From CAYUNA01 sp047629355 (GTDB lineage Bacteria; Bacteroidota; Bacteroidia; Chitinophagales; Saprospiraceae), in NCBI GenBank assembly GCA_047629355.1, contig JBLHWU010000315.1, positions 1 through 5,907 of the forward strand: 5,907 nt of DNA, given 5' to 3'. Each line of letters starts with the position of its first letter. Position 1 is the first letter of the stretch. Positions 1 through 5,907 of the stretch are shown piece after piece. The notes beneath the pieces were generated by a model. It ran no database searches. It was not told where the DNA came from and saw nothing but the letters and a program-made list of their open reading frames with translations. Position numbers and translations under genes: made by a program.

Positions 1-3
1 GGC

Positions 4-45
4 TTGAGGGAGAAAAATGGTTTTAAAACCATTTTTCTCCCTCAA
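4..45. repeat. Perfect 42-bp palindrome, possible bidirectional terminator
   Basis: Two 21-base arms are exactly complementary with no spacer; the centre is TTTT|AAAA between bases 24 and 25. As RNA it would fold into a long stem with a small AT loop, and it reads the same on both strands. A T-rich stretch (TTTGTTTTT, 52-60) follows after six bases. This suits a terminator for a gene ending left of the window, but the U-tract is not immediately next to the stem and the stem is mostly A/T, so a canonical intrinsic terminator is not assured. A palindromic intergenic repeat is the main alternative. Seen directly: the palindrome. Inferred: its role. Confidence 0.6.
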
Positions 46-68
46 ACTCCCTTTGTTTTTGCACCAGA

Positions 69-83
69 TTTAAGAGTCTTAAA
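69..83. promoter_or_regulatory. Short dyad upstream of the first gene
   Basis: TTTAAGA and TCTTAAA flank a single central G, giving a 7+7 dyad about 37 bases before the start at 120. The position suits an operator or part of a promoter region, but dyads of this size arise by chance in AT-rich DNA. I could not place a convincing Bacteroidota promoter (TTTG near -33, TAnnTTTG near -7) around it, although TTTG occurs at 52-55. Confidence 0.15.
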
Positions 84-119
84 GTAGAATTAGGAACGCG
101 AAATAAAAAAATGTAAATT

Positions 120-497
120 ATGCAAAAAGAAATTCAAAATTTATTCAATAAAGAAGAGTGGATTGTTCTCAATATAAAAAATACGGCTCATCAAGTAAAA
201 CTCTATCTTGCTGAATTGCACCGCTTAACAGAGAAATATGACTTGACAGCATTTGCAGATAAAGCAAAATGGTATCAACAAGTATTTGAATATTATCGGG
301 ATGATTTGATTCCTGCGATTCAAGAAGCCGCAGAGATGGAAATGAAACACATTGCTGTTTTTGATAAAAACCCTGATACTGATTTTCATTCAGAGATTGA
401 AATACAAATCCATCAACAGTTAACAAAACAATTTTTAAGTCGATTTGAACAACTTCATGCTGAATTCCACCAATTTACTTTGGAGGTAAAAAAGTAA
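120..497 (+). CDS. Hypothetical protein, 125 aa, predicted all-helical
   Basis: I do not recognise this protein. It lacks a signal peptide, membrane segment and cysteine, and is rich in Glu, Lys, Gln and aromatic residues. The pattern suggests three or four amphipathic helices: about 3-40, 44-75 and 90-123, the last beginning around the acidic stretch FHSEIEIQIHQQ. That fits a small cytosolic helical-bundle or partner protein. The start is the first ATG after an in-frame-blocked ATG-TAA at 111-116; no Shine-Dalgarno precedes it, only an A-rich leader, as is usual in Bacteroidota. The methyltransferase frame begins 3 bases after its stop, so the two are probably co-transcribed and may work together. 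The overlapping minus-strand frame is judged to be a shadow. That the frame is a real gene is likely from its length, spacing and composition; its function is unknown. Confidence 0.75.
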   Translation: MQKEIQNLFNKEEWIVLNIKNTAHQVKLYLAELHRLTEKYDLTAFADKAKWYQQVFEYYRDDLIPAIQEAAEMEMKHIAVFDKNPDTDFHSEIEIQIHQQLTKQFLSRFEQLHAEFHQFTLEVKK

Positions 498-500
498 ATT

Positions 501-1103
501 ATGGTATTTCGTCATTTGATGACGGGTATAGAAGTTGCAGACTGCGAGTTTGATAATACGTTATATCCCAAATTAATCAACAATCTATCTGCTACGCATT
601 TCACCCCTATTGATATTGCTATCAAAGCAGCTCAATATCTAGTGGACGTACCTGGTGTAAAAGTATTAGACATTGGTTCGGGAGCAGGAAAATTCTGTAT
701 GATTGGTGCTGCTCGTACAGAGGGGCATTTTACAGGAATTGAACAACGATTGGGATTGCACCAATTGGCCAAACAGATTTCAAAAAAGTGTAGCTTAACA
801 AACATCGAATTTATTCATGCCAATATTACGGCGGTAGATTTTAGTCAATATCAAGCATTCTATTTTTACAATTCCTTCTTTGAAAACATTGCACCGATAG
901 ATAAAATAGATAATACCATTGTATTAAAAAGAGAGTTATACCAAACCTATACCACTTATGTTAAATGTCAATTGAAGTCAATGCCAATTGGAACGAGATT
1001 GGTTACTTACTTTAGCTCTTATGATGAAGTACCTGAAAGTTATAAGATGGTGAGTAGAATCAAATTAGAGAAGCTAACTTTGTGGGAAAAAAAGCATGAT
1101 TAA
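501..1103 (+). CDS. Class I SAM-dependent methyltransferase, substrate unknown
   Basis: The 200-residue product has the Rossmann-like methyltransferase core. Motif I is VLDIGSGAGKFC (residues 55-66), the SAM-binding glycine loop after strand 1. Glu81 in FTGIEQR sits at the end of strand 2, where an acidic residue normally binds the SAM ribose. FIHANITAVD (104-113) matches motif III, and FYFYNSFFEN (120-129) lies at the motif IV position that holds catalytic or substrate-contacting residues. GTRLVTYFSSY (164-174) looks like a late core strand. The NSFFEN segment loosely resembles the N-P-F-containing motif of DOT1-like and other protein or small-molecule N-methyltransferases, but I cannot assign a substrate. 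The N-terminal 50 residues are probably a short helical cap. The ATG lies 3 bases after the upstream stop; GGAGG at 482-486 is inside the previous gene and is rather far (14 bases) to act as a ribosome site. Family assignment is firm, specificity is not. Confidence 0.85.
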   Translation: MVFRHLMTGIEVADCEFDNTLYPKLINNLSATHFTPIDIAIKAAQYLVDVPGVKVLDIGSGAGKFCMIGAARTEGHFTGIEQRLGLHQLAKQISKKCSLTNIEFIHANITAVDFSQYQAFYFYNSFFENIAPIDKIDNTIVLKRELYQTYTTYVKCQLKSMPIGTRLVTYFSSYDEVPESYKMVSRIKLEKLTLWEKKHD

Positions 1104-1358
1104 AATGATAGAATTAACTCAAGTTTATTGCGAAAATATTTTAACGGTCTCAAAATGCTGTGATCTTTTTTTTATCGAAAATTACTACTCCGGCGAGAAT
1201 GGGAGTTAGAGTTTAACAAATTTTCTACGGATTTAGAATGGCATTGACTAAATTTAAATTTTCTTCAGCGGCATCGATTCTTTACCTTCTATGGTAAAAG
1301 GGTATTGATGAAAGGGGAAATTCAAAATCTAATACATTTATATGAATCTCCCATATAA
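1096..1358 (+). pseudogene. Probable decayed third gene of the plus-strand operon
   Basis: An ATG at 1096 overlaps the methyltransferase stop (ATGATTAA), a typical translationally coupled arrangement, and opens a 37-codon frame (MIKMIELTQVYCENIL...) that stops at 1207-1209. Adding one T in the T8 run at 1166-1173 moves reading to the next frame, which continues protein-like as FFYRKLLLRREWELEF, NKFSTDLEWH, then a TGA at 1245-1247, then LNLNFLQRHRFFTFYGKRVL, MKGEIQNLIHLYESPI and TAA at 1356-1358. Restored, the product would be about 87 residues. I do not recognise it. Either this is a gene broken by a homopolymer frameshift and a nonsense change, or a sequencing error plus chance open frames. 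The intact 37-codon frame alone could also be a real small protein. The tracts of residues look coding-like, but no homologue is known to me, so confidence is low. Confidence 0.33.
1281..1298. other. Small stem-loop in intergenic region
   Basis: TTTACC and GGTAAA pair around the six-base loop TTCTAT. There is no T-tract after it, so it is not a convincing terminator. It lies inside the proposed decayed gene and may have no function. Confidence 0.2.
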
Positions 1359-1503
1359 CTTATCTTTTAAAGCATTTTCGCTCATAGCTACCAGAATGTT
1401 AAATAGTATATGTGTTGTTAAAAAAAAGGATGTGTAATTTACTTATTCTTAAAATTTAAAACTATGAATACCAAAAAAATCAAAATGTCCCCCAAAAGAA
1501 ATT
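1359..1503. other. Non-coding stretch between convergent genes, no clear feature
   Basis: Together with the proposed decayed gene this forms a roughly 400-base interval without an intact gene, between the methyltransferase and the convergent permease. It is strongly AT-rich with several A runs (for example A8 near 1420 and A7 near 1474). Read on the minus strand, a T7 run lies about 20 bases past the permease stop, but I see no GC stem before it, so I do not call a terminator. No tRNA-like or other RNA structure was recognised. Confidence 0.4.
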
Positions 1504-2814
1504 TTACTCCCGCAACGCCTCCGTCACTCCCTCTCCAATTAAATTAAAAACTGTCACCGTCAAAAAAATCATAAACCCGGGAAATACCGCCAACCACCAA
1601 GCCTTAATACTATCCTGACTTCGCGCATCCGTCAACATACTGCCCCAAGTAATTTCATCCGAAGCTGCCCCAAGTCCTAAAAATGACAAACTGGCTTCCA
1701 ATAAAATCGCCCCTGCAATACCAAAAGCAACGGTAATCAGAATCGGCGTAACCGCATTGGGCAAGGCATGCCGCAACATCAACCGCAGATTGCCATAGCC
1801 GAGCGCACGACCCGCTTCCATATATTCTAAATTTCGAATCCGAAGCATCTCCGCACGAGTAAATCTTGCAATGCCTGTCCAACTCAAAAAGCCAATAATC
1901 AGCATGACATAAAAGATAGATTTGTCTTGAATAATGGCGACTAAAGAAAGGAGCAAAAGTAGCCCTGGAATGGAAGTTAAAACTTCAACAGAGCGCATCA
2001 CTAATAAGTCAATTGGGAAGTTTACTTTTTTACCTAAGAAGGGAACGCGTTTTAAAAGAGACGCTAATAAGTTGAAAATCAGAAGGACAAATGAAAATAT
2101 TAAAATACTTTTTGTCAATTCAAAAAAGAAACCACCATCTTTTCCAGCTGTGCGCAGTTGGTAAGTCCTTGCGGAAAACGCGAAGAAGATACCAAAGAAA
2201 AACCCAATGATATTAAGTAGAATTCGAATGCGCGTAATCTTCAATTTATCATCACCATAATACCCAGCTAAGCTACCCAAAAGTACCCCAATCAACACCG
2301 CAATTGACATGGCAATCAAGCCCACCAATAGCGCATATCTAACACCAATAATCAAACCCGCCGTCATATCTTTACCCGTCAAACTCGTGCCTAACCAATG
2401 CCGCCAACGCAGAGATTTGACCTTTTGTTCGCCAAAGGGATTCAGCCGACTCGCATACAAATCAGTCTTGCTCGCACTATAGGGAATCAATGGAAAAATT
2501 GCGGATTCGTATTCGATTTCCGCCCAATCTTGGTTCAGAAATGGAGAACTTGGTTTAACTAATTTTAAATCTTCCAGGTAGGAATGAAAAATAGGAAAGT
2601 AAGTTTCGCCTTCAAATTGGCAATATAATGGGCGCTCATTGGCGATAAAATCGGCAAAGACCGCAATAAAAATCAACAAATATAAAATCCGCAACGACCA
2701 CTTCGCTAACCGATTTTTGCGGAAGCGTTGCCAAAATTGCTTGTTCCAAGAATCTGGCAGCGATTGCTGTTCGGCTTGTTTCAGCAGTTGTTTCGTTGAT
2801 TTTTTTCCGAACAT
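1504..2814 (-). CDS. ABC transporter permease, OppC/DppC type (peptide/nickel-like)
   Basis: This inner-membrane subunit forms half of the channel of a binding-protein-dependent importer for peptides or similar solutes. It has 436 residues. A cytosolic N-terminus (1-40) leads to a first membrane segment at about 41-57, then a long external region (58-150) before HWLGTSLTGKD, the usual entry into the permease core. The core begins at about 155-185 (GVRYALLVGL..., GSLAGYYGD). The EAA loop, which contacts the ATPase, is YMEAGRALGYGNLRL through LRHALPNA (331-354), with further membrane segments near 281-315, 354-376 and 405-430. Between GYYGD (183-188) and PIDLLVMRSVEVLTSIPG (267-284), which are close together in typical OppC, there are about 80 extra residues with two hydrophobic stretches (198-215, 235-255). 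The start ATG lies 79 bp after the sucA stop on the same strand. No ATPase, second permease or binding protein is in the window. Exact substrate is unknown. Confidence 0.9.
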   Translation of the reverse strand: MFGKKSTKQLLKQAEQQSLPDSWNKQFWQRFRKNRLAKWSLRILYLLIFIAVFADFIANERPLYCQFEGETYFPIFHSYLEDLKLVKPSSPFLNQDWAEIEYESAIFPLIPYSASKTDLYASRLNPFGEQKVKSLRWRHWLGTSLTGKDMTAGLIIGVRYALLVGLIAMSIAVLIGVLLGSLAGYYGDDKLKITRIRILLNIIGFFFGIFFAFSARTYQLRTAGKDGGFFFELTKSILIFSFVLLIFNLLASLLKRVPFLGKKVNFPIDLLVMRSVEVLTSIPGLLLLLSLVAIIQDKSIFYVMLIIGFLSWTGIARFTRAEMLRIRNLEYMEAGRALGYGNLRLMLRHALPNAVTPILITVAFGIAGAILLEASLSFLGLGAASDEITWGSMLTDARSQDSIKAWWLAVFPGFMIFLTVTVFNLIGEGVTEALRE

Positions 2815-2821
2815 TGGAAAC

Positions 2822-2892
2822 GGTAGATGGTAGACAGTGGACGGTGGATGGCAACGTCATACCCGTTTACCATCCACCGTCTGTCGTCAACC
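2822..2892. repeat. Heptad (7-bp) repeat array forming an inverted repeat
   Basis: On the plus strand four consecutive heptads run from 2822: GGTAGAT, GGTAGAC, AGTGGAC, GGTGGAT, then GG. After an 18-base spacer (2852-2869) the same family recurs inverted: ATCCACC, GTCTGTC, GTCAACC (2872-2892), which on the other strand read GGTTGAC, GACAGAC, GGTGGAT. ACGGTGGATGG (2841-2851) pairs perfectly with CCATCCACCGT (2870-2880), GACAG (2833-2837) can extend the stem past a 3-base bulge, and AACGG/CCGTT (2819-2823/2891-2895) can close it. The array fills nearly the whole gap from the sucA stop to 8 bases before the permease start. It could act as a terminator, attenuator or mRNA stabiliser, or simply be a dispersed short tandem repeat. 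Confidence 0.8.
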
Positions 2893-2893
2893 G

Positions 2894-5653
2894 TTAATTA
2901 AATGCCTTATCGACAATCTCTTTCTGTTGCTGGTCATGCACAGCTTTAAAACCAGTCGCCGGCGAAGCACTTGCTTTACGCGAAATCAAGTTGAATTCTC
3001 GCTCGGTATAATTCGTTTTGATGTGCTGCCATGCGCCCATATTCATCGGCTCTTCTTGCACCCAACACGCCTCGGCATTGCTGTATCGATTGAAAATTGC
3101 TTCCAGTTGTTTTTGTGGCAACGGATACAATTGTTCTACTCGAACGATAGCGACATCCTCTCGTTTTTCATCGCGTTTTCGAGCTGCCAAATCGTAATAG
3201 ATTTTACCCGTACAGAACAACACACGCGTCACTTTCTTATTACTACGCTGACCAACTGTCGCATCATCCAAGACTTCTTGAAATCTCGTACCTGTTTCAA
3301 ATTCTGCATATTCAGAAACCACTTCTGCATGTCGCAGCAACGATTTCGGCGTCATTACTATCAATGGTTTTCGGAAAGGTCGTGCCAATTGACGACGCAT
3401 CAAGTGAAAGAAATTCGCAGGCGTCGTACAGTTGGCAACTGTCATATTGTTCTGTGCACAAGACTGTAAAAATCGCTCAACTCGTCCACTGGAGTGTTCT
3501 GGACCTTGACCTGCGTAACCGTGAGGCAACAACAAAACCAAGCCATTCATTCGACTCCATTTACTTTCTGCGGCAGTGATATATTGGTCAACAATGGTTT
3601 GTGCGCCATTGTAAAAATCACCAAATTGACCTTCCCAAATCACTAAATTATCGGGAGAAGCCATCGCATAACCATATTCAAAACCCATTACCGCAAACTC
3701 TGACAATAAGGAATTAAAAATTCTAAATTGTCCTTGCTTTTCAGCAATGCTATCCAAACGATTGTAGACTTTTGTCGTACCATCATCAGTCAAAACAGCA
3801 TGTCGGTGCGAGAAAGTACCTCGCCGTACATCTTGCCCTGTCATTCGTACATCATGCCCTTCTAACAACAAGCTACCATACGCCATCAATTCCGCCATTG
3901 CCCAATCTAATTGATTGACATCCAACAACTTTTGCTTACCTTTTAATACTCGTTTGATTTTGGAAACGATGTTAAAATCAGATGGTAATTTCATCAAATG
4001 GTCAACGATTTGCTTGCGAGTAGCGGCATCAATTCCTGTTTCTGGTGAAGTATCAAAGTCTTTATCCGTCGTTTCCTTGCGCAACGCTCGCCAAGCCTCT
4101 TCAGGTTGTTGGTACTTATATTCTGGTGCATTATTTTTAACATCATCCAGTTGATTTTGGAGAATGTTCCAAAAGTCCTGCTCGATTTTTTCTAATTCTT
4201 CTTTGGTGAAATCCCCTCTTTTTAACAATTGTTCACCATAAATCTCGCGAACATCTGGATGATTCTTAATCGTGGTGTACATCTCCGGTTGCGTAAAATT
4301 CGGGTCATCCCCTTCATTATGCCCATGTCGTCGGAAACAAACCATGTCGATAAATACGTCATTATTGAATTTTTGACGGTATTCCATCGCCATTTCTACT
4401 GCAAAAATAACCGCTTCTGGGTCATCTCCATTTACATGAAAAACAGGTGCTTGAACAACTGCCGCTGCGGCTGTACAATACGTTGAAGAGCGAGCATCAT
4501 AAAAATCGGTGGTAAACCCAATTTGATTGTTAATCACAAAATGAATCGTTCCACCCGTTTTGTAAGCGGGCAATTTACTCATTTGTACCGTTTCAAAAAC
4601 AACGCCTTGACCGGCAACCGCTGCGTCTCCATGAATCAGAATTGGCAAAATTTTATCGTAATCATTGCCGTATAGCATATCCGCTTTCGCCCGTGCAAAA
4701 CCTTCAACCACTGGTCCAACACTTTCTAAATGCGAAGGATTCGGCGCCAATTTTAAATGCACTTTCTTACCGCCCGTCGTCTCTACAATTGAAGAATAGC
4801 CCAAGTGATATTTAACATCACCATCACCCATTTTTGATTCAGGCACTGCATTTCCTTCAAACTCTGAAAAAATTTGCTCGTAAGATTTTTGCATGATATT
4901 CGCCAACACATTCAAACGACCACGGTGCGCCATTCCAATCACAACTTCTTCCAAACCATGTTCTCCACCCAAATTGATAATCGCATCCAATGCTGGAATT
5001 GCCGAATCTCCACCTTCCAAAGAAAAGCGTTTTTGACCGACATACTTGGTGTGCAAAAACTTCTCAAAACCAACTGCACCATTCAATTTTTCTAAAATTC
5101 GGTGCTTCTTTTCCAATGACAATTTATATTGTTCTTCTGGGTCGTGATTTTCGATTTTTTCTCGAATCCAACGTCGTCGCTCCCGACTTTCAATATAATT
5201 GTATTCAAAACCAATCGAGCCACAATACACTTTTTCCAAACGGTCCATGATCTGGCGCAAAGTTGCATCTTTCAAACCTCGAATCTCATTACCTGCTTTA
5301 AAAACAGTATCCATATCCGCGTCACTCAACCCAAAATCTGTTAAATCCAAATTGGGTGCACGGTTGCGCCGTTCTCGAATCGGGTTGGTTTTTGACCGTA
5401 AGTGTCCACGATTTCGGAAAGCTCGAATGATGGATAGTACGCTGAATTCCTTGATGTTGGTATCATTGAAATCACCACTTTTGTCCGTATTTGAAGACAT
5501 CGCCGCTTCCGAATTGCCGTTTTCGGAAAATTCAAAACCTTTAAAAAATGTTCTCCAGCCTTCCTCTACAGAATTTGGGTCTTGCTTATATTGGTCATAC
5601 AAGGTGGCAATAAAACTGGGGTGCGCATTAGAAATAAATGAGAAATCTGTCAT
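2894..5653 (-). CDS. sucA: 2-oxoglutarate dehydrogenase E1 component
   Basis: This thiamine-diphosphate enzyme decarboxylates 2-oxoglutarate and passes the succinyl group to the lipoyl arm of E2 in the cytosolic TCA-cycle complex. At 919 residues it has the full family length. The N-terminal segment (about 3-40, FISNAHPSFIATLYDQYKQD) is the short E1o domain that helps bind the complex. The dehydrogenase domain (about 205-530) includes MAHRGRLN (His243), NPSHLE (His308), and the ThDP/metal motif starting at HGDAAVAGQG (Gly342-Asp343) and ending at INNQIG (Asn375-Asn376). RRGTFSHRHAV (611-620) and SEFAVMGFEYGY (651-662), whose Glu652 is at the position that contacts the ThDP aminopyrimidine in related enzymes, then IWEGQFGDF and HGYAGQGPEHSS, belong to the pyrimidine-binding domain. 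The C-terminal domain (about 775-918) has QEEPMNMGAWQHI. All key residues I checked are present and the frame is intact. The ATG follows an AAAA context without Shine-Dalgarno. sucB does not follow; a permease does. Confidence 0.98.
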   Translation of the reverse strand: MTDFSFISNAHPSFIATLYDQYKQDPNSVEEGWRTFFKGFEFSENGNSEAAMSSNTDKSGDFNDTNIKEFSVLSIIRAFRNRGHLRSKTNPIRERRNRAPNLDLTDFGLSDADMDTVFKAGNEIRGLKDATLRQIMDRLEKVYCGSIGFEYNYIESRERRRWIREKIENHDPEEQYKLSLEKKHRILEKLNGAVGFEKFLHTKYVGQKRFSLEGGDSAIPALDAIINLGGEHGLEEVVIGMAHRGRLNVLANIMQKSYEQIFSEFEGNAVPESKMGDGDVKYHLGYSSIVETTGGKKVHLKLAPNPSHLESVGPVVEGFARAKADMLYGNDYDKILPILIHGDAAVAGQGVVFETVQMSKLPAYKTGGTIHFVINNQIGFTTDFYDARSSTYCTAAAAVVQAPVFHVNGDDPEAVIFAVEMAMEYRQKFNNDVFIDMVCFRRHGHNEGDDPNFTQPEMYTTIKNHPDVREIYGEQLLKRGDFTKEELEKIEQDFWNILQNQLDDVKNNAPEYKYQQPEEAWRALRKETTDKDFDTSPETGIDAATRKQIVDHLMKLPSDFNIVSKIKRVLKGKQKLLDVNQLDWAMAELMAYGSLLLEGHDVRMTGQDVRRGTFSHRHAVLTDDGTTKVYNRLDSIAEKQGQFRIFNSLLSEFAVMGFEYGYAMASPDNLVIWEGQFGDFYNGAQTIVDQYITAAESKWSRMNGLVLLLPHGYAGQGPEHSSGRVERFLQSCAQNNMTVANCTTPANFFHLMRRQLARPFRKPLIVMTPKSLLRHAEVVSEYAEFETGTRFQEVLDDATVGQRSNKKVTRVLFCTGKIYYDLAARKRDEKREDVAIVRVEQLYPLPQKQLEAIFNRYSNAEACWVQEEPMNMGAWQHIKTNYTEREFNLISRKASASPATGFKAVHDQQQKEIVDKAFN

Positions 5654-5755
5654 TTTTATGGTGTATTGGTTTATTGATAAATTAGTATTATGGTTTACAT
5701 TTGTTTAAGATGAAAACTTGTTTTACTAAATGACCAATTCAATATTTTATATTGC
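5654..5755 (-). promoter_or_regulatory. Leader and probable promoter region of sucA
   Basis: This is the 102-base AT-rich gap between the stem-loop and the sucA start, so the sucA promoter should lie here if the stem-loop is a terminator. I could not identify a clear TTTG/TAnnTTTG pair on the minus strand. There is no Shine-Dalgarno; the last bases before the ATG are AAAA, which is common for Bacteroidota starts. The call rests on position alone. Confidence 0.35.
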
Positions 5756-5796
5756 AAAAATTGCCGTCAGTATCTAAGATTCCGACGGCAATTTTT
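5756..5796. terminator. Stem-loop terminator, likely bidirectional
   Basis: AAAAATTGCCGTC (5756-5768) and GACGGCAATTTTT (5784-5796) form a perfect 13-bp stem around a 15-base loop. Its GC core sits next to the loop, and T runs follow on both strands (T5 inside the stem plus T7 at 5801-5807 on the plus strand; T5 on the minus strand). No plus-strand gene lies to its left before sucA, so the likeliest job is to end a minus-strand gene lying right of the window, about 100 bp before sucA begins. A leader structure of sucA is less likely but not excluded. Confidence 0.7.
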
Positions 5797-5907
5797 CTGA
5801 TTTTTTTGCTAAAAACGCAAATATCGGGTAAATATGGTATGTAGCTACGTAAAACACGATAAATTTAGCGACTTTTTTCAAAAAAAAATGAGACTAATTG
5901 AGTTTTT

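Noticed and set aside
482..487. GGAGGT before the methyltransferase start as a Shine-Dalgarno site
   Set aside because: It is within Leu-Glu-Val codons of the upstream gene and 13-14 bases from the ATG, farther than usual, in a lineage that rarely uses such sites.
1238..1297. Short plus-strand frame beginning MALTKFKFSSAASILYLLW
   Set aside because: Only 19 codons, overlapping the proposed decayed gene in another frame, with no start context or conserved feature.
2837..3469. A 210-codon plus-strand open frame antisense to the sucA 3' end
   Set aside because: It lies wholly opposite strongly conserved SucA sequence and begins in the repeat array; its translation looks like an antisense shadow with no recognisable domain.
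5696..5703. TACATTTG, a match to the Bacteroidota -7 consensus TAnnTTTG on the plus strand
   Set aside because: No TTTG at the right distance upstream and no plus-strand gene for it to drive before the stem-loop at 5756; probably chance.
5199..5708. A 169-codon plus-strand open frame over the sucA 5' end
   Set aside because: Antisense to the conserved SucA N-terminus; the translation has no recognisable protein family features.
5888..5907. ATG near the right edge on the plus strand (MRLIEF...)
   Set aside because: Only six codons are visible and no supporting promoter or family signature can be judged, so a gene cannot be called.

Overview
The window looks like an ordinary chromosomal segment of a Bacteroidota bacterium. 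The evidence is a 919-residue SucA of the Bacteroidota type, an OppC/DppC-like permease with an enlarged first periplasmic region and an extra membrane insert, A-rich start regions without a usable Shine-Dalgarno, and a moderately AT-rich base composition. A Saprospiria-like relative is a guess from general appearance; no rRNA or other marker gene is present to test it.

Layout: positions 1-119 hold a perfect 42-bp palindrome and a short leader. On the plus strand, 120-497 (unknown, predicted helical, 125 aa) and 501-1103 (class I SAM-dependent methyltransferase, 200 aa) are separated by 3 bases and probably form an operon. A third reading frame starts inside the methyltransferase stop region (ATG at 1096) and appears broken: it can be followed to about 1358 only by allowing one frameshift at a T8 run and one in-frame TGA. 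From there to 1503 is AT-rich sequence with nothing clear. On the minus strand, sucA (5653-2894), the E1 component of 2-oxoglutarate dehydrogenase, is followed after 79 bp by an OppC-like ABC permease (2814-1504). The 79-bp gap is almost filled by a 7-bp-period repeat array arranged as a large inverted repeat. Upstream of sucA, 5654-5907 holds a strong stem-loop (5756-5796), probably a terminator, and no supported gene.

How the genes relate: SucA is a TCA-cycle enzyme and the permease imports peptide-like or similar solutes, so they are not obviously linked in function. The usual partner sucB does not follow sucA here. The two plus-strand genes converge on the permease and are visibly AT-richer than the sucA block. 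No mobile element, CRISPR array, tRNA or rRNA was seen. I found no convincing new multi-gene system; the most interesting items are the heptad repeat array, the decayed third gene, and the uncharacterised small protein/methyltransferase pair.
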